The notes beneath the pieces are model-generated. The model was not told where the DNA came from. It ran no database searches and worked only from the letters and a program-made list of their open reading frames with translations. 64,000 nucleotides of DNA from SIG78 sp036677805 (GTDB taxonomy: Bacteria > Verrucomicrobiota > Lentisphaeria > Victivallales > Victivallaceae), in NCBI GenBank assembly GCA_036677805.1, contig JAVBVS010000004.1, forward strand, positions 124,001 through 188,000, in the 5' to 3' direction. Of the stretch, positions 15,706-24,854 are shown in pieces. The first letter of the stretch is position 1, and the number at the start of each line of letters is the position of its first letter. The position numbers and the translations under genes are program-made.

Positions 15706-15767
15706 CGTTTCATGATATACTATAACCGGTTAAAGTCATCATGACAAGCGAAGGAAGCAAGATTACG
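15706..15767. promoter_or_regulatory. Divergent promoter region with AACCGGTT palindrome
   Basis: Between the araC-type gene and the WbsX gene lies TATACT (about 15717) followed by the palindromic core AACCGGTT (about 15723-15730). This is a plausible binding site for the divergent regulator; no second copy was found nearby. Confidence 0.35.
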
Positions 15768-16919
15768 ATGAAATCCCTGAAAACATTGGTATACTATTTC
15801 CCGAATTATCACGCCGATCCCCGCAACGAGGCCGTCCACGGCAAAGGCTGGACCGAATGGGAGCTGATGAAGCATGCCACGCCGCGCTTTCCCGGCCACG
15901 ACCAGCCCAAGGTTCCGCTCTGGGGTTATGAGGACGAGGCCGACCCGGCGGTGATGAGCCGGAAAATCGATACGGCGGCGGCGCATGGCGTCGATGCCTT
16001 CGTCTTCGACTGGTACTGGTATGAAGGCCCCTTCCTCCAGCGGGCGCTGGACGAGGGTTTCCTCGGCTGCGGCAACGCCAAGCTCCAGTTCGCGCTGATG
16101 TGGGCCAACCACGACTGGGACAACTTCCATCCCGCGACCCGCACCCGGCCTTATCCGGTCGATTTTTACTGGACCACCACCTTCGACACCGTCGGCTACG
16201 TCTGGGATTACCTGATCGAACGCTATTTCACCCGGCCCGGCTATCTGAAGGTTGACGGCAAACCTTATTTCTCGATTTACGGCACCAATCGTTTCATCAT
16301 CCGCATGGGCGGAGTGGAGCGTTGCGCCCGGGCGGTGGCGCTGCTTCAGGAAAAGGCGCGCCAGGCCGGCTTGCCGGGGATTCATCTCAACGGCATGTGG
16401 TGGGACAACATGGACTCCGATCCGGCCTCGATCTGCCCGCAGTCGGACTGGGTGAACAAGATCGGCTTCGACAGTTACAGCAGCTACAATATTCCGCTCT
16501 ACACCTTTCCGCCGGAGCTGTTTCCGCGCGCCGATTACGATCAATCCTATGAAATCTACTATGCCATGCGGGAACGTGCGATCAAGCATCTGCCGGGACC
16601 CTATTTCCCGGTGATCACCATGGGCTGGGATTCCAGTCCGCGCACGGTCCAGAGCGAGGTTTACGAACGTCAGGGCTATCCCTATTACAGCATCATGGAG
16701 CCGACGCCGGAAAAGTTCGGCGCCAAGGTGGCCGAGGCGTTGATGCTGCTGGCGAAACGCCCCGAAAATGAACGGCTGCTCTTCATCAACGCCTGGAATG
16801 AGTGGACCGAGGGCAGCTATCTCGAGCCGGATACCAAACATGGCTACGGCTTTCTGGAAGCTTTGAAGCGGGAACTGGACGCGGTCGCGGAACCGGTCAT
16901 GGCGGAGTGTTGCCGCTGA
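15768..16919 (+). CDS. WbsX / GH99-like domain protein
   Basis: A 383-aa cytoplasmic protein of the WbsX-like family, whose TIM-barrel resembles GH99 endo-mannosidases. The opening LVYYFPNYHADPRNE, then GKGWTEWELM, AFVFDWYWYEGP, and the closing INAWNEWTEGSYLEPD are family signatures; the Trp/Glu-rich last motif carries likely catalytic acids. The start at 15768 follows GAAGGAAG; an upstream ATG at 15741 would overlay that site. In polysaccharide clusters these proteins are labelled glycosyltransferases, but here the neighbours are hydrolases, so glycan cleavage is more likely. Function is inferred. Confidence 0.8.
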   Translation: MKSLKTLVYYFPNYHADPRNEAVHGKGWTEWELMKHATPRFPGHDQPKVPLWGYEDEADPAVMSRKIDTAAAHGVDAFVFDWYWYEGPFLQRALDEGFLGCGNAKLQFALMWANHDWDNFHPATRTRPYPVDFYWTTTFDTVGYVWDYLIERYFTRPGYLKVDGKPYFSIYGTNRFIIRMGGVERCARAVALLQEKARQAGLPGIHLNGMWWDNMDSDPASICPQSDWVNKIGFDSYSSYNIPLYTFPPELFPRADYDQSYEIYYAMRERAIKHLPGPYFPVITMGWDSSPRTVQSEVYERQGYPYYSIMEPTPEKFGAKVAEALMLLAKRPENERLLFINAWNEWTEGSYLEPDTKHGYGFLEALKRELDAVAEPVMAECCR

Positions 16920-17037
16920 GCGGCGACAGATATATGGCATGGCGAATTCAGGCTGCCGGACGGCATCCGGCGGATTGGCAACGCAAACGAAAAATCATAT
17001 GAAACGAAAAAAAATTTCCAACGAAAGCGAGGTCAGT

Positions 17038-17793
17038 ATGATGAAAGCAGAACGGTTTTCCGATGCCAGGCGTTTTACATTGATAGAACTTCTTGTCGTA
17101 ATTGCGATCATCGCGATTCTGGCGGCGATGCTGCTGCCGGCGCTGTCGGCGGCGCGCGAACGCGCCCGGGCGACCGCCTGCATCAACAATCTGAAAGGGC
17201 TCGGCCTGTCGATGCGCATGTATCTTGACGACAATCAGGGCTGGACTCCGCCGATCTACGACGACGGAACCTACAGCGGCAAGACCAAACGCGGCTGGAA
17301 GCAGTTTCTGGTCGACGGCAGTTACACCCCCTCGGCGGGCAAGGAGCAGCTCGGCGTTTTCGGCTGTCCCTCCGGTGAAACTCTGATCAGCTCCGGTCAG
17401 CTCGGCGAACAATGCAATTTCACCTATGGCATGTGGTACAGCGAAGGCGCTGACACCTCGTGGCGCTACGATCCGGTGCCGACGCCCAAATATGACAATT
17501 TCTCCCGGCCTCAGACCCGCAACAACGACCTGAACTCGACCGATTATCTCACCCCCTCTGAGGCGATGATGGTGGCGGACAGCGCCACGGTGTGGACGGA
17601 TTATTACGGCAAGCAGTTTTACTGGATCAACCGCAAGCTGTACGGCGGCGAATCCGCCGGCGGTGACTGCAAGCTGGGATTGCGGCACGGCAAGCGGGCC
17701 AATATGGTTTATGCCGACGGTCATGCCGCGGGGGAAGGCCCCGGCGAACTCAAGGCGCTGGGTTGGTACGACAGCTGCTGCCTGGTATTCTGA
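17038..17793 (+). CDS. Solitary pseudopilin with H-x9-DG C-terminus (1)
   Basis: A 251-aa type II-secretion/type IV pilin-like protein. The N-terminal leader is followed by RRFTLIELLVVIAIIAILA, with the conserved Glu5 and hydrophobic helix. The residue before Phe1 is Arg rather than the canonical Gly. The C-terminal globular part ends with HGKRANMVYADGH, a match to the H-x9-DG motif of Lentisphaerae/Planctomycetes pseudopilins. Two in-frame ATGs (17038, 17041) follow a weak ribosome site. It is the first of two tandem pseudopilins ahead of a huge secreted hydrolase. Confidence 0.92.
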   Translation: MMKAERFSDARRFTLIELLVVIAIIAILAAMLLPALSAARERARATACINNLKGLGLSMRMYLDDNQGWTPPIYDDGTYSGKTKRGWKQFLVDGSYTPSAGKEQLGVFGCPSGETLISSGQLGEQCNFTYGMWYSEGADTSWRYDPVPTPKYDNFSRPQTRNNDLNSTDYLTPSEAMMVADSATVWTDYYGKQFYWINRKLYGGESAGGDCKLGLRHGKRANMVYADGHAAGEGPGELKALGWYDSCCLVF

Positions 17794-17892
17794 AGGTCGA
17801 TTCCCGATCGGCCGGGAAACGGCGAGGAACCTTATCGAAGGGCCGATGTCAAGGAAGATGAATTTACGGAGAGCACGGAAAGGATCAGAGCA

Positions 17893-18690
17893 ATGAGACC
17901 AACGCGTCGAAGCCGTCACGGCGGCTTCACACTCATAGAACTCCTGGTGGTGATCGCGATCATCGCGATTCTGGCGGCGATGTTGCTGCCGGCGCTGAGC
18001 TCGGCCCGGGCGGCGGCCCGCAGCGCCCACTGCACCAGCAACCTGAAGAATATCGGGCTGGCGCACATCATGTACACCGGGGCCAACAGTGATTATATTC
18101 TGCGCGGCATGACCGACAGCGGAACCAGGACGCGCTACCTCTGGTTCAATGTGCTTTCCGGCCGCAACGAGGATGCGCTCAGCACCAATCTGGAGGGCGA
18201 TCAGGGTTACGGCCTGGATTACGGCGGTTATGACAATCCGCGGGTGATGGCCTGTCCGTCGGAGTCGGGCAGGATGGACCTCGACAGCTCCAAGGGGTTC
18301 AGCTATCTGCATTATGCGGTCAATCCCTACCTGACCTGCTGTTCGTCGCTGATTGCGCCGGCGCGGATGCGGACCTTGAGCGCGCTGACCGAACCTTCCC
18401 GGGCATTCTATGCCGGGGACAGCAATTGCACCAGCAATTTTGGCCTGGCCAACCTCCGGCACCTTTCCTTCCGGCATGGCGGCAACGAAACCCGGGCCTG
18501 GAATTCCTACGATTTGCCTGTCGCCAAAGGCCGCGCCAACGCGGTCTACATGGACGGGCACGTCGAAAGCAAAAGTTATGCCGAATATGCGGCTTACTCC
18601 GACAGCGACATCCCGGATACTTCAAAGCTGCCGGAAAAGGCGGCGGAGTATATGAACGCGCTTTATGTCGGATATGATTTCTCCCGGTAA
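17893..18690 (+). CDS. Solitary pseudopilin with D-G-H C-terminus (2)
   Basis: A 265-aa prepilin-like protein. The leader ends HGG before FTLIELLVVIAIIAILAA, so here the -1 residue is the canonical Gly. The hydrophobic stretch continues into ALSSARAAARSAHCTSNLK. The C-terminal part holds KGRANAVYMDGHVE, the same DG motif seen in the preceding pseudopilin. It is 99 nt downstream of the first pseudopilin and 14-26 nt upstream of the GH42-like gene, suggesting one transcript. No pilus or secretion assembly genes lie in the window. Confidence 0.92.
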   Translation: MRPTRRSRHGGFTLIELLVVIAIIAILAAMLLPALSSARAAARSAHCTSNLKNIGLAHIMYTGANSDYILRGMTDSGTRTRYLWFNVLSGRNEDALSTNLEGDQGYGLDYGGYDNPRVMACPSESGRMDLDSSKGFSYLHYAVNPYLTCCSSLIAPARMRTLSALTEPSRAFYAGDSNCTSNFGLANLRHLSFRHGGNETRAWNSYDLPVAKGRANAVYMDGHVESKSYAEYAAYSDSDIPDTSKLPEKAAEYMNALYVGYDFSR

Positions 18691-18716
18691 TTGCCGGGCA
18701 AAATGTGGAGATGGCA

Positions 18717-21700
18717 ATGCGAATGATTCAAGGGGCGGTCCGGATGCTGGCCGCGTGGGCGATGATGGCGGCGGCGGTCGGTTCAGTCGGGGCGGGAAAT
18801 CTGCTTCCGGTGACGGAAACGAAAATCACCGAGGCGAATAAAGTGGTTCTGGTTGGCGATTTTGTTGTGGTCGATCCGGCCAAAGCCTATCGTTTGAGCG
18901 GTCGATTGCGGGGGGCTCCGGGCAAGGTCGATCTCGGTGTGATGCTGTACGATTCCGGCAGGCGGGAAATCGGCGCATTCATGCTCAACGCCATCGCCGG
19001 CACTGAAACCGTGCTGGCGCAGCCGGTCAAGCGGGGCGACCGCAAAATTGAAGTGGCGGATGGCTCGAAGTGGCTCGCGCCCGAGCAGGGGAAGATCGCG
19101 GTCTTCAACGCCGCCCCCGACCTGAGCGATCTGCCCAATCGCAACATCGAATACTATGTGGATGCCGTAACCCGCGGCGCGGCGAGCTGGACCGTGACAT
19201 TTTCCCGGCCGCTGGAGCGCGATTATCCGGCGGGAACCGGAGTCCGCCAGCACCGCGACGGCGGCCGGATGACCTTCGGCCTGCTGCCGCTTGACGCCGG
19301 ACCGGACTGGACGGAGTTTTCCGGCACGGCGCTGCCGGCTCAGCCTTCCGGCGCGCCGTATGATCGCATGTGGAGCAAGGGGGTCTTCGCCAGATTGCTG
19401 GTCCGGGCGGATGCGGTGCCGCTGGAACTCGATCAACTGACGTTGACGCCGCTTGCCGGGGACGAACTCAAGGCGGCCGCGGAAAAGCGTGTGCTGACCG
19501 GCCGCGATCTCAAAAACAGCGTCCGGGCGTTCGGCCAGGAGAAGATATTCGACAACCGCAGAAATCTTGAGATTGCCGTGACCGGTCATGGCGGCTTCTA
19601 CCAGCAGGGACTCAGCTGGAATACGGCGGAAATCAAACAGATTGAATTTACCGTGATGACGCGGGAGCCCGGCGATTGGCAGTTTGCCTACAACACGGTG
19701 AAGGACGGCCGCAAGGTGGAAGCGCCGAGCAACCTGATCGCGCTTTCGGCGATTCCCGATGGCGAATATCATACCATTATTTTCCAGCTCGACCGGGATC
19801 CGCGCTGGCAGGGGGAGATGACCAACTGGGAACTGGCATGGACCGGCGAATCCGGCGTAATCGGCCTGTCCGAAGTCCGCGCGGTCCCGGAAGCCAACCT
19901 GATTCCCGGCGCGGCCGAACTCGCCGCGGGAAAGCCGGCGGCGCTTGACACGCTGCTGCCCCGCGGTCAATATAAACTGTCCTGGCAGGGCGGTCGTTCG
20001 CCCGGCGCGACCCTGAAATTTTTCGACGGCAGGTTGCGGGAAATTTCCGGCAGCATGGTGAATTTGCCGGCGGGCGGCGAAACGGTCGATTTCAGTGTTC
20101 CGGAAACCGCAATCCGAAGCAGCGTCGAGATCGGCTCGTCCGGAGAGGGCTGTCCGGTGTTGACTTTGAACTCCTGGCGCCGTCTGTTCTCGCCGCCCTT
20201 CGGTTGGCGCGGCCAGTGGCTCTGGCATCAGTACGAATGGGGGCCTTTCCATGCCAACGTCTGGTTTGAAAAAGAGTTCGATCTGGATCAACTTCCGGAG
20301 CAGGCGCTGCTGGCGACGATCGCCGACGACTCGGTCGACGCCTATGTCAACGGTCAGCATGTCGGCCACGCCCATCCCTTCTGGGTGCCCGGCCGCTTCG
20401 ACATCACCCGGTTGCTGAAACCCGGCAAAAACCGCCTCGATTTCCGGGTTTACAACGGCACGCAGAATGCCGGTCTGGTCGCCGACTGTTATATCAAGCT
20501 CAAGGACCGCGAGCTTTTCATCGTGACCGACTCAAGCTGGCGCTGCGATCCGGCCAGCAACCTCGAAGACCGGATTCCGGAACGCATCGACCGCCCGGTG
20601 GTGACGCTCGGCGATCCGGCGACCACCGCCCCGTGGGCCAATATGATCGGCTACCGCTACGTTGGCCCTTCCGGCAAACTTTTTCCGGTCAAACTGGAAC
20701 CGGGCCGGATGACCGTGCGGGTCGACGCGCTGCCGCCGACCGCACTCTCCCGGTTGAATTTCAGGCTGGTTTCCGATGCCGGGGTGACGCGCGATTATGA
20801 CCTGCCGGTGACGCCCGGGAGCGACCGCTGGAAGCCGGGCGAAGCCATTGCCTTGACCTATCCGCTGCCGCATGTCGAATCCGGCCGCTGGAAGCTTTAT
20901 CTGGCCGACGACTATGTCACGCTGGGCGGCAATCCGGTGCTGGCGGCGGTGAGCGGCTCCGGCACCGCGGCTCCGGCGCTGGCGCGGGCCTCCTTCACCG
21001 GCATCGGCGAACGGCCCTTCATCCTGATGAGCGGCCGGAAGGTCGATCCGGTTTTCTGGCATGGCGTCCGGAGCGTGACCAAGGACCGGCTTTTCGAGTT
21101 CGATCTCGCCGCCTCGGCGGGGATCGAAAATTTCCGGCTGGTAACCGATTTCTACGACTTCTGGAAAGGGGAGGGAAAGTACGATTTCTCCGCCTTCGAC
21201 GCCTCCGTCGACTATCTGCTGTCGGTTTGCCCGGACGCGGTCTTCGCGATTCAGGTTTATGCCCATATGCCGGAGTGGTGGCTTGCGGCCAATCCCGACG
21301 ATACCACGGCGCATTGTAATGGCCGTCCGCGTTTTCACGACCGTGACAAACAGGCGCTGGCCTCCAAAAAATGGCTGACCGACGCCGAGGCGCCGCTCAA
21401 AGCGTTGATCGATCACATCAAAAGCCGGAGCTGGGCCGACCGGGTCTGGGGCATGACCGTCGCCGAAAACGGCAACGGCGAGTGGTTCTGGGGCAATGTC
21501 GATGAGGACCGCAATCCCTCGTTCGCTGGATTCAGTCCGGCCGATCATGCCACGTTCCGCGCTTATCTCAAGGCGAAATACCGTACCGATGTCGCGCTGG
21601 CCGCGGCGTGGAGCCAACCCGGAGTCACATTCGCCACGGCGGCGATGCCCGATCCGAACCAGGCGGCGAAAGGCCGCATCGGCATGCTGCTCGACGTGCA

Positions 21701-23111
21701 GCGCGACCGGCAGTTGATCGACTGGTTTGAATTCCGGAACCGGGCGCTGGGCGAGGCAATCATCCATTTCGGCAAGTTCATCAAGGAACAGACCGGGAGC
21801 CGATGGCTGACCGGGGCCTATTACGGCTATCACCTCGAGCTGGCCGAAAACAACAGTCTGCCGCTTCAGACCACCGGCCACAACGCCTTCTGGGAGGTGG
21901 TGAAGTCACCCTGGGTCGATTTCCTGCATGGCCCCTCGCGCTACACCTACCGCAAAACCGGTATGGCCGACGCCATCATGCAGCCCTGGGATACCTTCAG
22001 CTTTCACGGCAAGGGTCTTTATGTCGAGCAGGATGTCCGCACCGCCTTCGGGCCGGGCGAAAGCAGCGAAATGAACCGCTATGTCGGCCGCCCCTCAACC
22101 GGCAATGAAAGTGTCGGGCACCTCAACCGCGCCTTCGGCATGGCTCTGGCCACCGGCACGATGTACTACTGGTTTGACATCAGCATGGGGGCCTTGTACG
22201 AAAAACCGATGCTCGATGTATTGGCCGAACAGCGCAAAATTTACCGCGAACTGCCGCCGGTCCGGGGAACCACGCCGGTGGAGGTGGCGATCGTAAGCGA
22301 CCGCGACAGCATCTACTACACCCGGACCGCCAATCCGGAAGGGCCTTTCACCGGCGCGATTTCCGGCTTGTTCAAGCACTTCAACGAGCTCGCCGTGCCG
22401 TTCCACTGCCTCACGATCGCGGATCTGCTGGACGATTCGATCACGGTGCCGCCGCACAAATTCTACATCATGCTGCCGACATTGATTCTCAGCGGCGAAC
22501 AGCGCCGGGCACTGGTACAGCGTTTCGGCCGGGAAAAGGCCGCCGTGGTCTGGCTTTACGCCGCCGGACCGGACACCTTCGAAGCGGGCCCTTCGGCCGC
22601 GCAGTGCGGCGACTTTCTCGGCCTCGCGATGAAGATGGAAACCGCGTCCCGGCAGCCGGAAATGACGACGGCGAAAGAATTCGGCAGCCTCCGGTGCGTG
22701 AATTACAATTCCAGCGCGCCGTGGTTCTATCCGGTTTCCGGTTTCGAGACGGTACTCGGAAGTGACGCCACGGGCAATCCGATGCTGGTCAAAACCACGG
22801 TTGACGGCGCAACGCATTACTTCAGCACCTTGATGAATCTGCCGCTGCCGGTTTATGCCGGACTTATGGCGCGGGCTAATGTTCACCGCTATGCCGAATG
22901 CTTCGACGATCCCATGTGGATCGGCAACGACGTGCTGTTCCTCCATGCCAAAACCGGCGGCGTCAAGCGCTTCCGCCTGCCGGCCGGAACCCGGGCGCGG
23001 GCAATCGTCGGGCCGTTCGAGGGGGTATTGGAATCGGGCGCGAGTTTTTCGGCGGTCGCCGGACAGACCTACGGTTTTGTGGTCGAAGCGCAGGAAATCG
23101 TGACGCCATGA
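18717..23111 (+). CDS. Large secreted multidomain GH42-like hydrolase
   Basis: A 1464-aa exported protein with a signal peptide (hydrophobic MLAAWAMMAAAVGSVGAG). From the N-terminus: beta-rich carbohydrate-binding-like regions (to about residue 490), a jelly-roll of the GH2 sugar-binding type with ANVWFEKEFDL and VDAYVNGQHVGHA, then a TIM-barrel from about 780 with TVAENGNGEWFWG and GLYVEQDVRTAFG, which look like the acid/base and nucleophile regions of GH42-type beta-galactosidases, followed by a Rossmann-like trimer-type domain. Start ATGs at 18705, 18711, 18717 and 18723 are possible; 18717 has GGAG spaced 7 nt. Substrate is unknown. Confidence 0.6.
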   Translation: MRMIQGAVRMLAAWAMMAAAVGSVGAGNLLPVTETKITEANKVVLVGDFVVVDPAKAYRLSGRLRGAPGKVDLGVMLYDSGRREIGAFMLNAIAGTETVLAQPVKRGDRKIEVADGSKWLAPEQGKIAVFNAAPDLSDLPNRNIEYYVDAVTRGAASWTVTFSRPLERDYPAGTGVRQHRDGGRMTFGLLPLDAGPDWTEFSGTALPAQPSGAPYDRMWSKGVFARLLVRADAVPLELDQLTLTPLAGDELKAAAEKRVLTGRDLKNSVRAFGQEKIFDNRRNLEIAVTGHGGFYQQGLSWNTAEIKQIEFTVMTREPGDWQFAYNTVKDGRKVEAPSNLIALSAIPDGEYHTIIFQLDRDPRWQGEMTNWELAWTGESGVIGLSEVRAVPEANLIPGAAELAAGKPAALDTLLPRGQYKLSWQGGRSPGATLKFFDGRLREISGSMVNLPAGGETVDFSVPETAIRSSVEIGSSGEGCPVLTLNSWRRLFSPPFGWRGQWLWHQYEWGPFHANVWFEKEFDLDQLPEQALLATIADDSVDAYVNGQHVGHAHPFWVPGRFDITRLLKPGKNRLDFRVYNGTQNAGLVADCYIKLKDRELFIVTDSSWRCDPASNLEDRIPERIDRPVVTLGDPATTAPWANMIGYRYVGPSGKLFPVKLEPGRMTVRVDALPPTALSRLNFRLVSDAGVTRDYDLPVTPGSDRWKPGEAIALTYPLPHVESGRWKLYLADDYVTLGGNPVLAAVSGSGTAAPALARASFTGIGERPFILMSGRKVDPVFWHGVRSVTKDRLFEFDLAASAGIENFRLVTDFYDFWKGEGKYDFSAFDASVDYLLSVCPDAVFAIQVYAHMPEWWLAANPDDTTAHCNGRPRFHDRDKQALASKKWLTDAEAPLKALIDHIKSRSWADRVWGMTVAENGNGEWFWGNVDEDRNPSFAGFSPADHATFRAYLKAKYRTDVALAAAWSQPGVTFATAAMPDPNQAAKGRIGMLLDVQRDRQLIDWFEFRNRALGEAIIHFGKFIKEQTGSRWLTGAYYGYHLELAENNSLPLQTTGHNAFWEVVKSPWVDFLHGPSRYTYRKTGMADAIMQPWDTFSFHGKGLYVEQDVRTAFGPGESSEMNRYVGRPSTGNESVGHLNRAFGMALATGTMYYWFDISMGALYEKPMLDVLAEQRKIYRELPPVRGTTPVEVAIVSDRDSIYYTRTANPEGPFTGAISGLFKHFNELAVPFHCLTIADLLDDSITVPPHKFYIMLPTLILSGEQRRALVQRFGREKAAVVWLYAAGPDTFEAGPSAAQCGDFLGLAMKMETASRQPEMTTAKEFGSLRCVNYNSSAPWFYPVSGFETVLGSDATGNPMLVKTTVDGATHYFSTLMNLPLPVYAGLMARANVHRYAECFDDPMWIGNDVLFLHAKTGGVKRFRLPAGTRARAIVGPFEGVLESGASFSAVAGQTYGFVVEAQEIVTP

Positions 23112-23183
23112 GTTCCGGACAGTTGGCAAAGCCGTCGGGCTGTGCTATGGTAATGGCGAAAAAAAATCGGAAGGGTGGCGGCG

Positions 23184-24854
23184 ATGGCGGAATATTGTGA
23201 CCGGCGGGTGCGGCATTATCGATCCCCGGTGCGGCTGATTGCGGCTGCGCCGGAGGTCCGGGACGCGTCCATCCTGCTCGAACGCGCCGGGTTTCAGCCT
23301 ACAGTCCGCCCGGTGCCGGGGGCGCAATTGCCGCCGGGCAGCTGGCTGCTCTGCGATTACGGCTGTGAATATTTCGGCGGCGTCCGTTGCGTGACCGGCC
23401 GCGCCGCCGCGACCTTCTCCGAAGAACGGCCGTTGCCGGTCAGAATTACCCTCGGTGAGTCGGTTTCCGAAGCGCTGGGAATGCCTGACAATCAGCATGC
23501 CATGCACGATTTCACGATGGAGCTGCCGCCGATGGGCCGGGCGGAATTTGGCCAGAGCGCGTTCCGCTTCGTACGGATCGAAAATTGCGATCCGGAAAAA
23601 ACGTTGGATTTGCGCGAACTTTCGCTGGTCGCGCTGGAGCGCGATCTGGAATACCGCGGCCGGTTTCACTGCGGCGATCCGCTGCTCGACGGCATCTGGG
23701 ACGCCGCCGGGCGCACGATTCATCTCTGTTTGCAGGAGTATCTCTGGGACGGCGCCAAGCGCGACCAGCTGGTCTGGATGGGCGACATGCATCCCGAGCT
23801 GCTGGCGGCCGCGGCTTTCTTCGGCCGGGAGCAGACGGTCGAGCGGAGCATGGACTACATGCGTGACGAAACTCCGCTGCCCGGCTTCATGAACAACATG
23901 CCCGGTTATTCGCTCTCCTGGCTGCTCTGCCAGTACGACTGGTACTGGCTTCATGGCGATTCGGATTACCTCCGGAGCCAGCAGCCCTACCTTGCCGCGC
24001 TGCTGGAACTGCTTTGCCGGAAGGTTGAAACGAACGACGTCGAATTTCTTGACCGGGAACGCTTCATCGACTGGGCTCATTGCAGTGAGCCGCAGCGGTT
24101 GCACGGCGGGTTTCAGGCGCTGCTGGTCCGGGCGCTGAGCGCCGGGCAGCAACTGATCCGCATTCCCGGCGAAGAGGAGCTTGCCCTCCGGCTGGCGACG
24201 GCGCTGAAATTTCTGCGGAGCCGTCCGGTTGAACCGGGCGACGCCAAATCAGTCGCCGCCATGCGGGTGCTGGCCGGACTGGAAGAGGCCAAAGCGGCCA
24301 ATGCCGCGATTCTGGCGCGCGATCCGCTGTCCGGCGTAACCCCGTTTCACGGCCTTTATCTGCTTCAGGCGCGGGCCTTGGCCGGTGATATTGCCGGATG
24401 TTTTGACCTGATGCGCGGCTACTGGGGGGCGATGCTGAAGCTTGGCGGTACCACCTTCTGGGAGCATTTCGACATCGGCTGGCTCGAAAACGCCGGGCGC
24501 ATCGACGAATTGCCGGAGCCGGGACGGCATGATGTGCATCGTGAATACGGCGAAGGTTGTTTCACGGGGTTGCGCCACAGTCTGTGTCACGGCTGGGGGG
24601 CGGGCGTCGCATTTTTCATGGCCCGGACCCTGCTGGGCGTCCGGGTGCTGACGCCGGGGGCGGGGAAAGTGTCGATTGCGCCGGAACTTTACGATCTGGA
24701 CGAGGTTTCCGGCGTTTTTCCGACGGTTCACGGCGACATCGCCGTCCGGCACCGGCGGCTGCGGGATGGCGCCATCGCGACCGAGGTCGCCGCGCCGCCG
24801 GGTGTCGAAGTTACTGTGGCCGCCGCAAAAGACAGGCGCCCACCAGCGCGGTGA
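23184..24854 (+). CDS. GH78-like (alpha-L-rhamnosidase-type) six-hairpin hydrolase
   Basis: A 556-aa protein of the six-hairpin glycosidase fold. The stretch WDGAKRDQLVWMGD fits the GH78 catalytic loop pattern D-x3-R-[DE]-x6-D, and HSLCHGWGAGVAFFMA is the common C-terminal helical signature. It is much shorter than typical rhamnosidases (about 900 aa), lacking the N-terminal binding modules, and has no evident signal peptide, so it may act in the cytoplasm on imported oligosaccharides. The start at 23184 follows AAGGG; 23175 is an alternative. Its 3' end overlaps the convergent YibE/F gene by 44 nt. Confidence 0.7.
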   Translation: MAEYCDRRVRHYRSPVRLIAAAPEVRDASILLERAGFQPTVRPVPGAQLPPGSWLLCDYGCEYFGGVRCVTGRAAATFSEERPLPVRITLGESVSEALGMPDNQHAMHDFTMELPPMGRAEFGQSAFRFVRIENCDPEKTLDLRELSLVALERDLEYRGRFHCGDPLLDGIWDAAGRTIHLCLQEYLWDGAKRDQLVWMGDMHPELLAAAAFFGREQTVERSMDYMRDETPLPGFMNNMPGYSLSWLLCQYDWYWLHGDSDYLRSQQPYLAALLELLCRKVETNDVEFLDRERFIDWAHCSEPQRLHGGFQALLVRALSAGQQLIRIPGEEELALRLATALKFLRSRPVEPGDAKSVAAMRVLAGLEEAKAANAAILARDPLSGVTPFHGLYLLQARALAGDIAGCFDLMRGYWGAMLKLGGTTFWEHFDIGWLENAGRIDELPEPGRHDVHREYGEGCFTGLRHSLCHGWGAGVAFFMARTLLGVRVLTPGAGKVSIAPELYDLDEVSGVFPTVHGDIAVRHRRLRDGAIATEVAAPPGVEVTVAAAKDRRPPAR

